Positions 7,850 through 16,777 are shown, counted from the stretch's first letter. The stretch: DNA of 64,000 nt from Cloacibacillus sp. An23 (GCF_002159945.1 NZ_NFJQ01000003.1:124001-188000); one strand, 5' to 3'. Notes: a model not told the origin generated them from the letters alone. Made by a program: numbers and translations.

Positions 7850-9031
7850 CTATTTCTCGGAGAGCTTTTCAAAAGCCTTGTTCATTCTCTCACAGCCTTC
7901 TGCGATGTTGTCAAGGCTGTTGGCGAAGCTCATGCGCAGGTAGCCCTCGCCGTTCGCGCCGAATACGCTTCCGGGGACGAGCGCTATCTTCGCCTCGTCG
8001 AGCAGGTATTCCGCGACTTCGCCGCACGGACGGCCCAGCCCCTTCACGTTGATGAAGATGTAGAAGGCTCCCTTCGGCGAGAGGCAGCGCGCGCCGGGCA
8101 TCTTGTTTATCGCCTCGACCGCGTAGTCGCGGCGGCGCTGGAATTCGCGCACCATCAGCTCGACCTCGTCCTTCTCGCCGCGCAGCGCCGTTATCGCGGC
8201 GCGCTGGACGAACGACGCGGCGCAGGTCGTGTTGTGCTGGTGTATCTTGTTCATCGCGACGATGAGATCCTTCGGCGCGGCGGCGTAGCCTATGCGCCAT
8301 CCGGTCATCGAGTAGGCCTTCGAGAAACCGTTGAAGGTCACGGTGCGCTCCGCCATTCCGGGCAGGGAGGCGATGCTCGTCTGCTTCTCACCGTCGTAGA
8401 CGAGGCGCTCGTAGATTTCGTCGGAGATCACGAGAAGGTCGTGCTTCACCGCGAGCTCGGCTATCTCTTCAAGCTTCGCGCGCGAGAGCACGCCGCCCGT
8501 CGGGTTGCAGGGCGTGAGCAGGACGATGGCCTTCGTGCGGGCCGTTATCTTGCTCTCTATCTCGCCGACGCTCGGCTCGAAGCCGTTTTCTTCGGTGAGC
8601 GAATACGAGACGGGCTTCGCCTTGAAGAGCGCCGGGACGTTGAGATAATTTATCCATACCGGGTCGGGGATGAGCAGTTCGTCGCCCTCGTCGAGCACCG
8701 TGCAGAGAAGGTCGAAGACCGCCTCCGACAGCCCCGCCGTGACGAGCACGTTCTCCGCCGCGCAGGGGATGCCGTTCGCGGTGCGCAGCCTTTCGGCTAT
8801 CGCCTCGCGCAGCTCCATCATCCCGAAGTTCGAGGTGTAGAATACCTCGCCGTCGCGCAGGCTCTTTATCGCCGCTTCCTTTATGTAGGCCGGAGTGTCG
8901 AAGTCCGGGCGGCCTATCTCGAAGTGTATCACCCGCTCTCCCGCGCGTTCCATCGCGAGCGCCTTCTCGTTCACCTTGCGTATGCCGGACGGCGCGAGCG
9001 CGCCGATCCTTTCGGCAGTGAAATCCCTCAT
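7850..9031 (-). CDS. PLP-dependent aminotransferase, class I/II
   Basis: About 393 residues of the aspartate aminotransferase fold (Iγ-like). Visible parts are EIGRPDFDTP (residues 38-47), the cofactor-binding NPTGG (176-180), SDEIYERLVYDG, the PLP lysine K238 in FNGFSKAYSMTGWRIGY, and LRMSF near the end. It transfers the amino group of an amino acid to a 2-oxo acid in the cytoplasm. I place the start at the ATG at 9031, 7 bases after an AGGGG; the ATG at 9037 almost touches that ribosome site. It is the first gene of the operon with FAH and SDR and lies head to head with a LysR regulator. Confidence 0.92.
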   Translation of the reverse strand: MRDFTAERIGALAPSGIRKVNEKALAMERAGERVIHFEIGRPDFDTPAYIKEAAIKSLRDGEVFYTSNFGMMELREAIAERLRTANGIPCAAENVLVTAGLSEAVFDLLCTVLDEGDELLIPDPVWINYLNVPALFKAKPVSYSLTEENGFEPSVGEIESKITARTKAIVLLTPCNPTGGVLSRAKLEEIAELAVKHDLLVISDEIYERLVYDGEKQTSIASLPGMAERTVTFNGFSKAYSMTGWRIGYAAAPKDLIVAMNKIHQHNTTCAASFVQRAAITALRGEKDEVELMVREFQRRRDYAVEAINKMPGARCLSPKGAFYIFINVKGLGRPCGEVAEYLLDEAKIALVPGSVFGANGEGYLRMSFANSLDNIAEGCERMNKAFEKLSEK

Positions 9032-9195
9032 TGCCATTCCCCTTTCCGGTCGCGTTATTCAAATTTGGTTTTTTAAGGCCCCGTTGTTTCTTTTTTGCTG
9101 AGCTTATATTAGTAAATTGGGAGTTTGCTGTAAAATACTTATTACAATATAATCTTATATGGTTGTTTCTATGGGCCCCGTAAGGGAGAAACGCT

Positions 9196-10167
9196 ATGCT
9201 GAAAGACATCGAATACATATACGCCGTATATCTGGAGCGAAGCTTCTCGAAGGCCGCGAAGCGGCTGTTCATCTCGCAGCCGTCGCTCTCCGCCGCCGTC
9301 AAGCGCATAGAGAACGAGCTGGGCGTCCCGCTCTTCAACCGCGGCACGAACCCTGTCAGCCTCACAGAGGGCGGGGAATACTATATAAAATTCGCGGAAA
9401 AGATAATGGAGACGGAGCGCGAGATGCGCGAGCATTTCGCGGCGCTCGCCGCGGGCGGCTCGTCGCGCCTCAACGTAGGCAGCTCGATGTTCTTCTGCAC
9501 CTATGTGCTGCCGGACATCGTCGAGGCTTTCCGCGAGAAGCGCGGAGGCGCCTCGGTGACGCTCTCCGAGGGCAGCAGCGTCGCGCTCTCCGAGCGGCTC
9601 AAGGACGGCAGCCTCGATTTTCTGCTCGAAGCCGAGCAGCCTGACAAAAACGCCTTCGAGTCGGCGGTATGGACGACGGAGCACATAATCCTCGCCGTGC
9701 CGTCGTCGTTCGCGATAAACGAGGAACTCGCCGCCTACCGCTATTCGTTCGAAGAACTCGCGTCGGAGCGCGGAAACGCGCCGGCCAAGCCGCCCGTGCC
9801 GCCCGAGCGCTTCGCGGGCGAGAATTTCCTCATTCTCAAAAAATGGAACGACCTGCACCGCCGCGCCATGGCGATATGCCGCCGCGCCGGATTCACGCCG
9901 AAGGTCTCGATGTATCTCGAACAGATGATGACCGCCTACTCGCTCGTATGCGAGGGGCGCGGCATAGCCTTCGTGCGCGACACGCTGCTCGAATGCCTTC
10001 CGCCGACGGACAGGGCCGTCTTCTACCGCATAGACAGCCCGGAGTCGAAGCGCGATATTTATCTCTCCTATAAAAAATCCGGGACTCTCACGCAGATACA
10101 GCGCGAGTTCATAGAATTCATGAAGACCGCGAAGCTGCCGCGGCGCGGAGGAAAAAGCGGCGAATGA
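9196..10167 (+). CDS. LysR-family transcriptional regulator
   Basis: 323 residues: N-terminal winged HTH (SFSKAAKRLFISQPSLSAAVKRIE, about 15-38) followed by a two-lobed substrate-binding-like effector domain. It is divergent from the aminotransferase-FAH-SDR operon with a ~165-base shared region, the classic layout for an activator of that operon. The ATG follows GGGAG with 7 bases of spacing. The effector is probably the amino acid or an intermediate of the pathway. Confidence 0.92.
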   Translation: MLKDIEYIYAVYLERSFSKAAKRLFISQPSLSAAVKRIENELGVPLFNRGTNPVSLTEGGEYYIKFAEKIMETEREMREHFAALAAGGSSRLNVGSSMFFCTYVLPDIVEAFREKRGGASVTLSEGSSVALSERLKDGSLDFLLEAEQPDKNAFESAVWTTEHIILAVPSSFAINEELAAYRYSFEELASERGNAPAKPPVPPERFAGENFLILKKWNDLHRRAMAICRRAGFTPKVSMYLEQMMTAYSLVCEGRGIAFVRDTLLECLPPTDRAVFYRIDSPESKRDIYLSYKKSGTLTQIQREFIEFMKTAKLPRRGGKSGE

Positions 10168-10242
10168 ACGGACGCCGCCGAAACGCCCCGCGCGGCTGCG
10201 GTCCGCAGCGCGGTTCCATGTTTTTGCCTGACGGATATAAAA

Positions 10243-10282
10243 AACCGCCGCCGTCCCGCGTGAGCCGTGGACGGCGGCGGTT
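10243..10282. terminator. Bidirectional terminator between LysR and M20 genes
   Basis: Perfect 14-bp stem AACCGCCGCCGTCC (10243-10256) / GGACGGCGGCGGTT (10269-10282). It has an A-run on the left (T-run for minus transcripts) and a T-rich stretch to the right. It serves two convergent genes. Confidence 0.85.
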
Positions 10283-10292
10283 CCGTATCTTT

Positions 10293-11477
10293 TTAAGACG
10301 CGCGGAAGCCGCGCCTTATCGCCTCGAGGCGCTCCGGCTCGTACACCGACCTTATTATCATTTCGCATATCACGCGCGCGCCGGTCTTTATCACCTTTTC
10401 TATCCTTTCGCCCTTCATACATGCGGCGAATTCGCGCGTGTGCGCGGGGATGTCCCCGTCGCAGACGGATAGCGTCGGGTGGAAGGCCGCGCAGCGGAAG
10501 CTGACGTTGCCGATGTCCGACGAGCCTGCTCGCTCTATGTCGTCCTCCGTCACCGGCAGGCCGAGCGATTCGTATATCTCGCCGAGCAGCGCCGTGCCCG
10601 CGGGGTTCGGCTTCATGCTGTCGAAGGGCGGCGCGAACTCGTCTATCTCGACCTCCGTCTGAGTTGCGAGCGCCGCGCCGCGCGCGCAGTCGTGCAGCTT
10701 CGGCAGTATCTCCGCGAGGTAGCGCGAGTCGGGGCTGCGGAAGAGATATTCCGCCGATGCGAATTCCGGCACTATGTTCGAAGCCTCGCCGCCGCGCGTG
10801 ATTATCCCGTGGATGCGCGTCGACGGGCGGACGTGCTGGCGCATCATGTCGAGCGCGTGCGCCATCAGCGTCACGCCGTTGAGCGCGTTGCGTCCCTCCC
10901 ACGGGCACGACGAGGCGTGCGCCGGCGCGCCGCGGAAGTTGTAGCGGAAGGCCGAGAGCGCGAGGAACTTCGACTCTATTTTATTTTTCGAGTCCATGTG
11001 TATCATTATGACGAAGTCGTACTTGTCGAATACGCCGGCCTTCGCCATGTCGATTTTCCTGCCGTTCAGCTCCTCGTCGGGCGTGCCTATTATATCCACG
11101 TTCGCCGCGAGGCCGCTTCCGTGCAGCGCGAGCGCGGCGAGCAGGCTGAGGCTTCCGCTCGCGCAGTGTCCGCAGGCGTGCCCAATCTCGGGCAGAGCGT
11201 CGTATTCGGCGAGTATCCCGATGTTTATCCCCGACTCGGGCGCTTCGCAGACGCGCGCGCGGAAGGCGTGCGGCACGCCGCAGAATCCGCGTTCGGCCGC
11301 CGCGCCGTGCGCCTCCAGCAGCGCGCAGAATCTCTCGCAGGCCTCGCGCTCCTCGCCCGAAATTTCGGGATTTTCCGCGAGCCAGCGGTTCAGCGCCGCC
11401 GCCTCGGGCGCAAGCTCCTCTATGCGCGCGCGCGCGGCGTCAAGGGCTGCGCGCTCGCTTTCGTTCCGTATCTCCAC
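10293..11477 (-). CDS. M20-family metal-dependent amidohydrolase/peptidase (AbgB-like)
   Basis: 394 residues. Metal-site elements are ILAEYDALPEIGHACGHCASG near 85-105, TPDEELNGRK and the dimerisation-domain segment FRGAPAHASSCPWEGRNALNG. It resembles aminobenzoyl-glutamate or N-acyl-amino-acid hydrolases and should release a free amino acid from an amide in the cytoplasm. The start codon is GTG at 11477 with AGGAGC upstream. It is 10 bases downstream of the DdaH-like gene on the minus strand, so co-translated with it, which points to handling of a modified arginine or N-acyl compound. Confidence 0.88.
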   Translation of the reverse strand: MEIRNESERAALDAARARIEELAPEAAALNRWLAENPEISGEEREACERFCALLEAHGAAAERGFCGVPHAFRARVCEAPESGINIGILAEYDALPEIGHACGHCASGSLSLLAALALHGSGLAANVDIIGTPDEELNGRKIDMAKAGVFDKYDFVIMIHMDSKNKIESKFLALSAFRYNFRGAPAHASSCPWEGRNALNGVTLMAHALDMMRQHVRPSTRIHGIITRGGEASNIVPEFASAEYLFRSPDSRYLAEILPKLHDCARGAALATQTEVEIDEFAPPFDSMKPNPAGTALLGEIYESLGLPVTEDDIERAGSSDIGNVSFRCAAFHPTLSVCDGDIPAHTREFAACMKGERIEKVIKTGARVICEMIIRSVYEPERLEAIRRGFRAS

Positions 11478-11487
11478 CGCGCCGCTC

Positions 11488-12258
11488 CTAGAAGCGCAGC
11501 GAGAGACAGGAGAGGCCGCCGTCGAGCTTGCGGTACTCGGAAGTGTCGGTCAGTATCACCTCGTAGCCGGCCTCGCGCACGAGGCGCTCCACCGTCGGGT
11601 AGCCCGTTGGCACGATAACCTTGCCGTTGACCCAGATGCAGTTCGCGGCGTAGCTCTCTTCCTCGGGAATCACGATTTTGTTGAATTTCGCAAAGTCCGG
11701 CTTGTCCACGAACTCGCCCGAGACGAGCATGTTGTTGTTCTCGATGTAGTTGACGCCCGTCTTGAGGTGCAGCACGTGCTCGAGCGGCACCTCGGAGCCG
11801 GAGAGGCCGCGGCGCTCGAGTATCTCTATGAACTGGCGGATGCCCTCTTCGTTCGTCCTGGCGGAGCGCCCGACGTAGAAGTGGTCGCCGACCATCATCA
11901 CGTCGCCGCCCTCGAGCGTGCCGGGGGCCTTGATGAACTCTATCATGTCGTCGGGGAAGAACTTCTTTATCGTCGGCAGCATCTCCATCGCCTCGCCGTT
12001 GCGGCTCGCCGCGCCGGGGTTCGTGATTATCGCGCATTTGCGCGTAATCACAGCCGCGTCCTCGACGAAGCACGAGTCCGGGTACGCTTCGAGCGGCTCC
12101 AGCTCCGTCACGGCGACGCCGCATTTTTTGAGCGCCTCTATATACGAGGCGTGCTGCTCGAGCGCGAGGCCGTAGTCGGGCTTTCCGAGCTGCGGGTTGG
12201 ACGTTATGCCGTCGATGAGGCTTTTCGCCGGTTTTCTCACTATTACGTTCTTAAACAT
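11488..12258 (-). CDS. ddaH: Dimethylarginine dimethylaminohydrolase-like (DDAH/arginine deiminase superfamily)
   Basis: 256 residues with the pentein fold of small DDAH enzymes. Visible active-site regions are SCFVEDAAVI (substrate Glu/Asp), GTLEGGDVMM, the His in EHVLHLKTG and the catalytic Cys251 in DGGLSCLSLRF just before the C terminus. Known members hydrolyse Nω-methylated arginines to citrulline plus methylamine or dimethylamine; relatives act on arginine or other guanidines. AGGAGG with 9-base spacing marks the ATG at 12258. The neighbours are a YfcC carrier upstream and an M20 hydrolase downstream. The family is clear and the exact substrate is inferred. Confidence 0.85.
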   Translation of the reverse strand: MFKNVIVRKPAKSLIDGITSNPQLGKPDYGLALEQHASYIEALKKCGVAVTELEPLEAYPDSCFVEDAAVITRKCAIITNPGAASRNGEAMEMLPTIKKFFPDDMIEFIKAPGTLEGGDVMMVGDHFYVGRSARTNEEGIRQFIEILERRGLSGSEVPLEHVLHLKTGVNYIENNNMLVSGEFVDKPDFAKFNKIVIPEEESYAANCIWVNGKVIVPTGYPTVERLVREAGYEVILTDTSEYRKLDGGLSCLSLRF

Positions 12259-12321
12259 ATTTTTATGTCCTCCTGTAGAGTTTATCTAAACGACTTCGCT
12301 GTTATACGCGCGCGCCGCGCC

Positions 12322-13722
12322 TTAGAACGGGCCGTAATCTATCGCGACCGCCAGAGCTATGAAGGCCGCCTGCATTACGAGCATGATGCCGAAGAGCGGC
12401 ACGAAGAACCTGTACCACTTGCCGATGGGCACATGCGCTATCGCCGCCATGACCATTATGCCGCCGACGGGCCAGAAGAGGTTGGAGTATCCGTCGCCGA
12501 ACTGGTAGGCGAGTATCGCTATCTGCCTGTTGAGGCCGACGAGGTCCGCGAGCGGTATCATTATCGGCATGACCGCCGTCGCCTGTCCGCTGCCCGATGG
12601 GATGAAGAGGTTCATGATGTTCTGGAATACGAGCATGCCCTCCGCGGCGAGCCACTTAGGCATGTGCTGCAGCGGCTGGTACATGCCGTAGATTATCGTG
12701 TCGAGGATGTTGCCCTCGGTCAGCACGACCATGATGGCGCGCGAAAAGCCGACGATGAGCGCGCCTATCATAATGTCGCGGCAGGTGAAGATGAGGTTCT
12801 CCGTTATCTCGTCTGGCGGCATCTTCCAGAAAATGGAGATAAGCACGCCGGAGCAGAGGAATATCGCCGACATCTCGTCGAGATACCAGCCGAGCTTGAG
12901 CGTAGAGAAGACGATGAATATTATCGTCGCGAAGAGCCAGAATATCGTGAACTGACGCTTCGGCGTGAACTCGTACTTCTCAAGCGAGCTCCTGTCTATC
13001 TCGAGCAGCCCCATGTCCTCGCCGTAGACGAGGCTCTCCTCGGGGTGCTCCTTCACGCGCTTCGCATAGCGCAGCGTCCACCAAATCCCGACGCCGACGA
13101 AGGCCGCGAATACGGCGGCGCGGAACAGCAGGCCGGAGAATATCGGCAGCTCGGCTATCGCCTGCGCTATGCCTATCGTGAACGGGTTCGTCGTCGCGGA
13201 GGCGAAGCCAATGCCGACCGCCATGCCAGTCATGGCGAGGCCGACCATCGCGTCGTAGCCCATCGCTATCGCTATGCCGACGAAGATAGGTATCAGCCCG
13301 TAGACCGTGTCCCACTCGCCGTAGGTCGAGCCGGCGAGCGCGAAAATCAGCATGAAGATGACTATCACCATCGTCTCCCGCCCGCGCAGCCGCTTCAGCA
13401 TGACGTTTATCGCGGCGTGCAGCGAGCCGGTCTTCGTCACGGAGTAGACGCAGAAGTAGGCGAAGAAGATAAGGAAGATGATGCTGCCCGAATCGACGAA
13501 GCCCCTCTGTATGCAGAGGAACATTTTGAAAAGGCCGACCGGCGTCTTTTCGTCCGCGATGTGGAACGACGAGGCGTCCACGACGGTCACGCCGGTCTCC
13601 GGGTTCTGTATCCTTTCGAAATTGCCGCCGGGGATCACCCACGTCATGACCGTCATTATCACGATGATGCCGAACAGAGTCACGATGGCGTTCGGTATCT
13701 TCAGCTTCTTAAAATCGATCAA
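12322..13722 (-). CDS. YfcC-family membrane carrier
   Basis: About 466 residues, polytopic, with the family signatures NPFTIGIAQAIAELPIFSG and FIPSGSGQATAVMPIMIPLADLVG. It is a paralogue of the carrier at 893-2308. The frame opens at a GTG at 13731, but GAGGAG abuts it and lies 8 bases before the in-frame TTG at 13722, so I prefer 13722. It starts a three-gene run with DdaH and M20, so the likely cargo is a (methylated) arginine or an arginine-containing compound. It is divergent from an Lrp-type regulator. Confidence 0.88.
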   Translation of the reverse strand: MIDFKKLKIPNAIVTLFGIIVIMTVMTWVIPGGNFERIQNPETGVTVVDASSFHIADEKTPVGLFKMFLCIQRGFVDSGSIIFLIFFAYFCVYSVTKTGSLHAAINVMLKRLRGRETMVIVIFMLIFALAGSTYGEWDTVYGLIPIFVGIAIAMGYDAMVGLAMTGMAVGIGFASATTNPFTIGIAQAIAELPIFSGLLFRAAVFAAFVGVGIWWTLRYAKRVKEHPEESLVYGEDMGLLEIDRSSLEKYEFTPKRQFTIFWLFATIIFIVFSTLKLGWYLDEMSAIFLCSGVLISIFWKMPPDEITENLIFTCRDIMIGALIVGFSRAIMVVLTEGNILDTIIYGMYQPLQHMPKWLAAEGMLVFQNIMNLFIPSGSGQATAVMPIMIPLADLVGLNRQIAILAYQFGDGYSNLFWPVGGIMVMAAIAHVPIGKWYRFFVPLFGIMLVMQAAFIALAVAIDYGPF

Positions 13723-13941
13723 CTGCCTCACTCCTCATATTTTTGAAACACACGCAAACAAAAAGTTCAAAAATATATTTGCGTTCACAAATCTTATTTA
13801 CTATATAATATCGTCCAGGTATTGAACATAACCATTGTACGCCTGCGCGCGCATTTTTTAGTGATATGTCCGGCGAAAAGCGCTGTTTTCGTGGTTTTGT
13901 CATAAAACGCCGGTTTTTATATGAAAAGGGAGTGTTTCTGT

Positions 13942-14421
13942 GTGAAAAAGGAAGCGTCCGCTGAGATAGACGAAATAGGCTGGAAGATACTCGAAGAGCT
14001 CCAGAGTAACGCGCGGATACCGTTCCGCCAGCTCGCGGAGAAGGTGAACCTATCTCCGACGGCGACCATCGAGAGGGTGAAGCGCATGGAAGAGGAGGGG
14101 ATCATAACGGGCTACCGCGCCGAGGTGGACCCGAAGAAACTCGGCTACTTCTTCTCCGCCGTCCTCGCGCTTCAGGCGAAGTACGACAATCCCGACCCCG
14201 TCATAGACGAGGTGATAAAGGAGATACCCGAGATAGTGTCGAGCTGGTCGGTGACGGGGACGAACGATTTCCTGCTCGAGGTGAACGTCCCGTCGCTGAA
14301 GTTCCTTCATGAGCTTCTCGTCAAACTGTCGAAGCACGGCAAGATAACGACGAGCATCGTCCTGCCGGACTCGTCGCGCAACAGGCGCGTCAAAGCGCCG
14401 CGCGAGTCCCTCGGGGACTGA
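13942..14421 (+). CDS. Lrp/AsnC-family transcriptional regulator
   Basis: About 159 residues: an HTH_AsnC domain (IDEIGWKILEELQSNARI, LSPTATIERVKRMEEEGII) and a RAM ligand-binding domain. The frame is open from an ATG at 13921 that has no ribosome site. AGGGAG at 13927-13932 lies 9 bases before the GTG at 13942, which I take as the start. It is divergent from the YfcC-DdaH-M20 operon and probably senses the amino acid taken up or produced by it. Confidence 0.88.
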   Translation: MKKEASAEIDEIGWKILEELQSNARIPFRQLAEKVNLSPTATIERVKRMEEEGIITGYRAEVDPKKLGYFFSAVLALQAKYDNPDPVIDEVIKEIPEIVSSWSVTGTNDFLLEVNVPSLKFLHELLVKLSKHGKITTSIVLPDSSRNRRVKAPRESLGD

Positions 14422-14427
14422 CGGCGG

Positions 14428-14739
14428 CTACATCGTCAGAAGAAAATTGACGGCGAATACGACGGCGCAGCAGAGCACCGCGACCTGAAAGAGACTGCCG
14501 CCGAACCACGCGAGCGCGACGCCCGCGGCGAGCGCCGCGAGCCCCGCTGCCTGACTGCCGGTGGACTCCATGATGGCGGGGAAGGTCATCACGGCGAGCG
14601 TGACGTAGGGCACGTAGTACAGGAACGCGCGCACGCGCCTGTTCTTTATCTCGCCGCGTATGACGGTGAGCGGCAGCACGCGGATGAGATAGGTCACCGC
14701 CGCCATGACGAAGAGGTAGATATATACTTCCTTATTCAC
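14428..14739 (-). CDS. azlD: AzlD-type small subunit of a branched-chain amino acid exporter
   Basis: 103 residues with three to four membrane segments and the AzlD signature near the start (VTYLIRVLPLTVI). It pairs with AzlC to export branched-chain or analogue amino acids. The start is GTG at 14739 with GGAGG 9 bases upstream. It overlaps the end of azlC by 8 bases, so translation is coupled. Confidence 0.9.
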   Translation of the reverse strand: MNKEVYIYLFVMAAVTYLIRVLPLTVIRGEIKNRRVRAFLYYVPYVTLAVMTFPAIMESTGSQAAGLAALAAGVALAWFGGSLFQVAVLCCAVVFAVNFLLTM

Positions 14740-15448
14740 CGGCTTCGCCCTCCTTCGGCGGGAAGAGGAAGGCCGCCGCGCCCGCTATCGCGATAGTGAG
14801 GATGATGGTCCTCGTGCCGCTCGATATGCCCAGCGGATTGAAGCGCGAGAAGGCGAAGCTAGCCGCCATCGAGACCGCTATCAGCAGCGCGATCGTCCTG
14901 TCGCCGCGCGCGGGCGGCACTATGACGGCGATGAACATGCCGAATATCCCCGCCGAGAGCGCGTCCACGACGTTTCCGGGCAGCACGTTGCCCGCGACGA
15001 CGCCGAGCAGAGTGCCGACCGACCAGCCGGGCACCGCGCAGGCCGCCATGCCGTAGCTGTAATATGGATTGACAGGCGAAGGCTTAGTGACTGAAAGGCC
15101 GAAAATCTCGTCGGTAAGGTAGGCCGCCACAGCGAGGCGGTGGCGCAGCGGCGTGCCCGGCGCGAGCTTCTGGCTCATCGCACAGGACATCAGCATATAG
15201 CGCGCGTTCGCGACGAAGATCATCAGCGCGACGGCGGCGTATGAGGCGCACGAGGAAATCATCATGTAGCCGGCGAACTGCCCCGTAGACGAAGCCTGAG
15301 TCAGAGAGCTGACGAAGGCCTGAAACGGCGTCAGCCCCGCGTTCTTCGCCGCGATGCCGAGCGTGAACGAAACGGCGAAATATCCGAGCATTATTGGCAC
15401 GGCGTCGCGAACGCCGCGCGCGAACACCTCCGCGTCGCTTCTTCTCAT
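14732..15448 (-). CDS. azlC: AzlC-type large subunit of a branched-chain amino acid exporter
   Basis: 238 residues from the ATG at 15448, which is preceded by GGGAGG at 11 bases. The open frame runs on to 15652, but that extension is low-complexity basic sequence typical of non-coding GC-rich DNA. AzlC features are DAVPIMLGYFAVSFTLGI, SLTQASSTGQFAG and DEIFGLSV. It is an inner-membrane exporter acting with AzlD. Confidence 0.9.
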   Translation of the reverse strand: MRRSDAEVFARGVRDAVPIMLGYFAVSFTLGIAAKNAGLTPFQAFVSSLTQASSTGQFAGYMMISSCASYAAVALMIFVANARYMLMSCAMSQKLAPGTPLRHRLAVAAYLTDEIFGLSVTKPSPVNPYYSYGMAACAVPGWSVGTLLGVVAGNVLPGNVVDALSAGIFGMFIAVIVPPARGDRTIALLIAVSMAASFAFSRFNPLGISSGTRTIILTIAIAGAAAFLFPPKEGEAGE

Positions 15449-15706
15449 ACGATGGCGCGCCTCCCGTCCCCGCCTTGCGGGGGAATTTCTCGTGAATATC
15501 TTATCATACGGCGGCCCGCAGCGCGCGGCGGAAACCGGAAACCAAACGCCGAACGGCGCGCGGCGGCATAAACGCCGGCCGACGGACGGCCGCGCCGGCT
15601 GAGTCGGGATACGCAAGGGCGGCGTTTTTACATACGCGCCGCGCTTGGACATGCGGCGCGAGCGGCGATATACTTATCGTAACGTGTGGAAAACGGAGGG
15701 AAAATT

Positions 15707-16534
15707 ATGACAATAAACGAACTTATGGAAGAAGCCCGGAAAATTCTCGACGGGCCGGTGAACTTCGTAGCCGCGGAGGACGCGCTGCGCCCGGACATAG
15801 CAGGCATGAGGATATTCGAAGAACCGCTGTTCGGCGTCGCTTCGGCGGACGACCCTCTATTTGAAGAGCTGCGCCGCCCCGAGGTGATCCACCCCGGCGT
15901 TATGACGCCGCGCGACTGGGTCCCGGATGCGAAAAGCGTGATATCCTTCTTCCTGCCATTTACAGAGCGTGTCGTAACGTCGAACGCGGCCGGCGCGGGG
16001 CCGTCGGACGAATGGCTCCACGGACGCATCGAAGGGCAGATGGCAGTGAGCGCGCTCGGCGAACGGCTCAAAAAGTTTCTCGAGGAGTCCGGCTTCGCCG
16101 CCGCTTTCCCGACGACCGACCCGCGCTTCAAAATGCTCGAGCCCTACGCCTCGAACTGGTCCGAGCGCCACGTGGCCTACGTCTGCGGCCTCGGCACATT
16201 CGGCCTCTCGAAAGGGCTCATCACCGAGCGCGGCATGGCGGGGCGCTTCGGCAGCGTCGTAACGAACGCCGGGCTGACGCCGACGCCGAGAAAATACTCC
16301 GGGCCGTTCGACTACTGCACGCAGTGCGGGGCATGCCAGTTCCGCTGCCCGGCGAAAGCGATAGACAAATCGCGCGGCCCGGCGCTCGCTAAGGATCAGA
16401 AACTCTGCGACGCCTACGTGACCTCGACGAGACGCGCGCCTCACGGCCCGCACGAGAGGGTGCGCTTCGGCTGCGGCAAATGCCAGATACAGGTCCCATG
16501 CTCGCGCCGCATACCGAACGCTGCGAAAAAGTAA
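15707..16534 (+). CDS. Epoxyqueuosine reductase-like 4Fe-4S protein
   Basis: 275 residues from the ATG at 15707 (GGAGGG 7 bases upstream; the frame itself opens at a GTG at 15686). The N-terminal part resembles the corrinoid/QueG-like domain and the C-terminal part has a ferredoxin-type cluster motif CTQCGACQFRCP, then CGKCQIQVPC. The family includes QueG and many uncharacterised reductases that lack the full QueG architecture. Because it is shorter than QueG and has a degenerate second cluster motif, I do not call it queG. It stands alone, ending in a clear terminator. Confidence 0.8.
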   Translation: MTINELMEEARKILDGPVNFVAAEDALRPDIAGMRIFEEPLFGVASADDPLFEELRRPEVIHPGVMTPRDWVPDAKSVISFFLPFTERVVTSNAAGAGPSDEWLHGRIEGQMAVSALGERLKKFLEESGFAAAFPTTDPRFKMLEPYASNWSERHVAYVCGLGTFGLSKGLITERGMAGRFGSVVTNAGLTPTPRKYSGPFDYCTQCGACQFRCPAKAIDKSRGPALAKDQKLCDAYVTSTRRAPHGPHERVRFGCGKCQIQVPCSRRIPNAAKK

Positions 16535-16547
16535 AAAAATAGTAACG

Positions 16548-16571
16548 GGCGGCCCGAAAGGCCGCCTTTAT
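16548..16571 (+). terminator. Terminator of the reductase gene
   Basis: GGCGGCC (16548-16554) - cgaaa - GGCCGCC (16560-16566) followed by tttatattt. Confidence 0.8.
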
Positions 16572-16573
16572 AT

Positions 16574-16601
16574 TTGACAAATCGCGGAAAAGCTATACAA
16601 T
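16574..16601 (+). promoter_or_regulatory. Sigma70-type promoter of the 40-codon gene
   Basis: TTGACA at 16574-16579, 16-base spacer, TACAAT at 16596-16601. It is immediately downstream of a terminator, so it is an independent promoter. Confidence 0.7.
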
Positions 16602-16608
16602 GAATTCG

Positions 16609-16628
16609 TATGGATTAGTTAATCCATA
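16609..16628. promoter_or_regulatory. Perfect 20-bp palindrome at the transcription start: probable operator
   Basis: TATGGATTA (16609-16617) and TAATCCATA (16620-16628) are exact inverted repeats separated by GT. The site covers the predicted +1 region, 8 bases after the -10, where a bound repressor would block initiation. Confidence 0.65.
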
Positions 16629-16654
16629 AAATTTAGAAAAAAGGAGGCGGTTGG

Positions 16655-16777
16655 ATGAGCAATAAATTGGTCTACATAGCCGGGGTACCTTACTGGATGA
16701 CTCCCGAAGGCGGATTCGTCGCCGTGGAGCTCAAGGACGGACTCCCCGTCGAGCACGTAGTCGTGAAGCAGAAGTAG
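16655..16777 (+). CDS. Small protein of 40 residues, function unknown
   Basis: An ATG at 16655 is preceded by AAAAAAGGAGG with 8 bases of spacing, an excellent ribosome site, and has its own promoter and palindrome. The product starts MSNKLVYIAGVPYWMTPEGG and ends VEHVVVKQK. It is neither hydrophobic nor Cys-rich, has no signal peptide, and looks like a tiny β-strand protein. I do not recognise it. The strong upstream signals make it more credible than a chance frame. Confidence 0.6.
   Translation: MSNKLVYIAGVPYWMTPEGGFVAVELKDGLPVEHVVVKQK

Noticed and set aside
10996-13746. A 916-codon open frame on the plus strand opposite M20, DdaH and YfcC
   Set aside because: It is a shadow frame caused by high GC. 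The product is low-complexity Arg/His/Glu-rich sequence without any domain, while the three minus-strand genes show clear family motifs.
15449-15652. A longer N terminus for AzlC
   Set aside because: The extension is basic low-complexity sequence. The ATG at 15448 has a ribosome site and directly precedes the family's first conserved segment.
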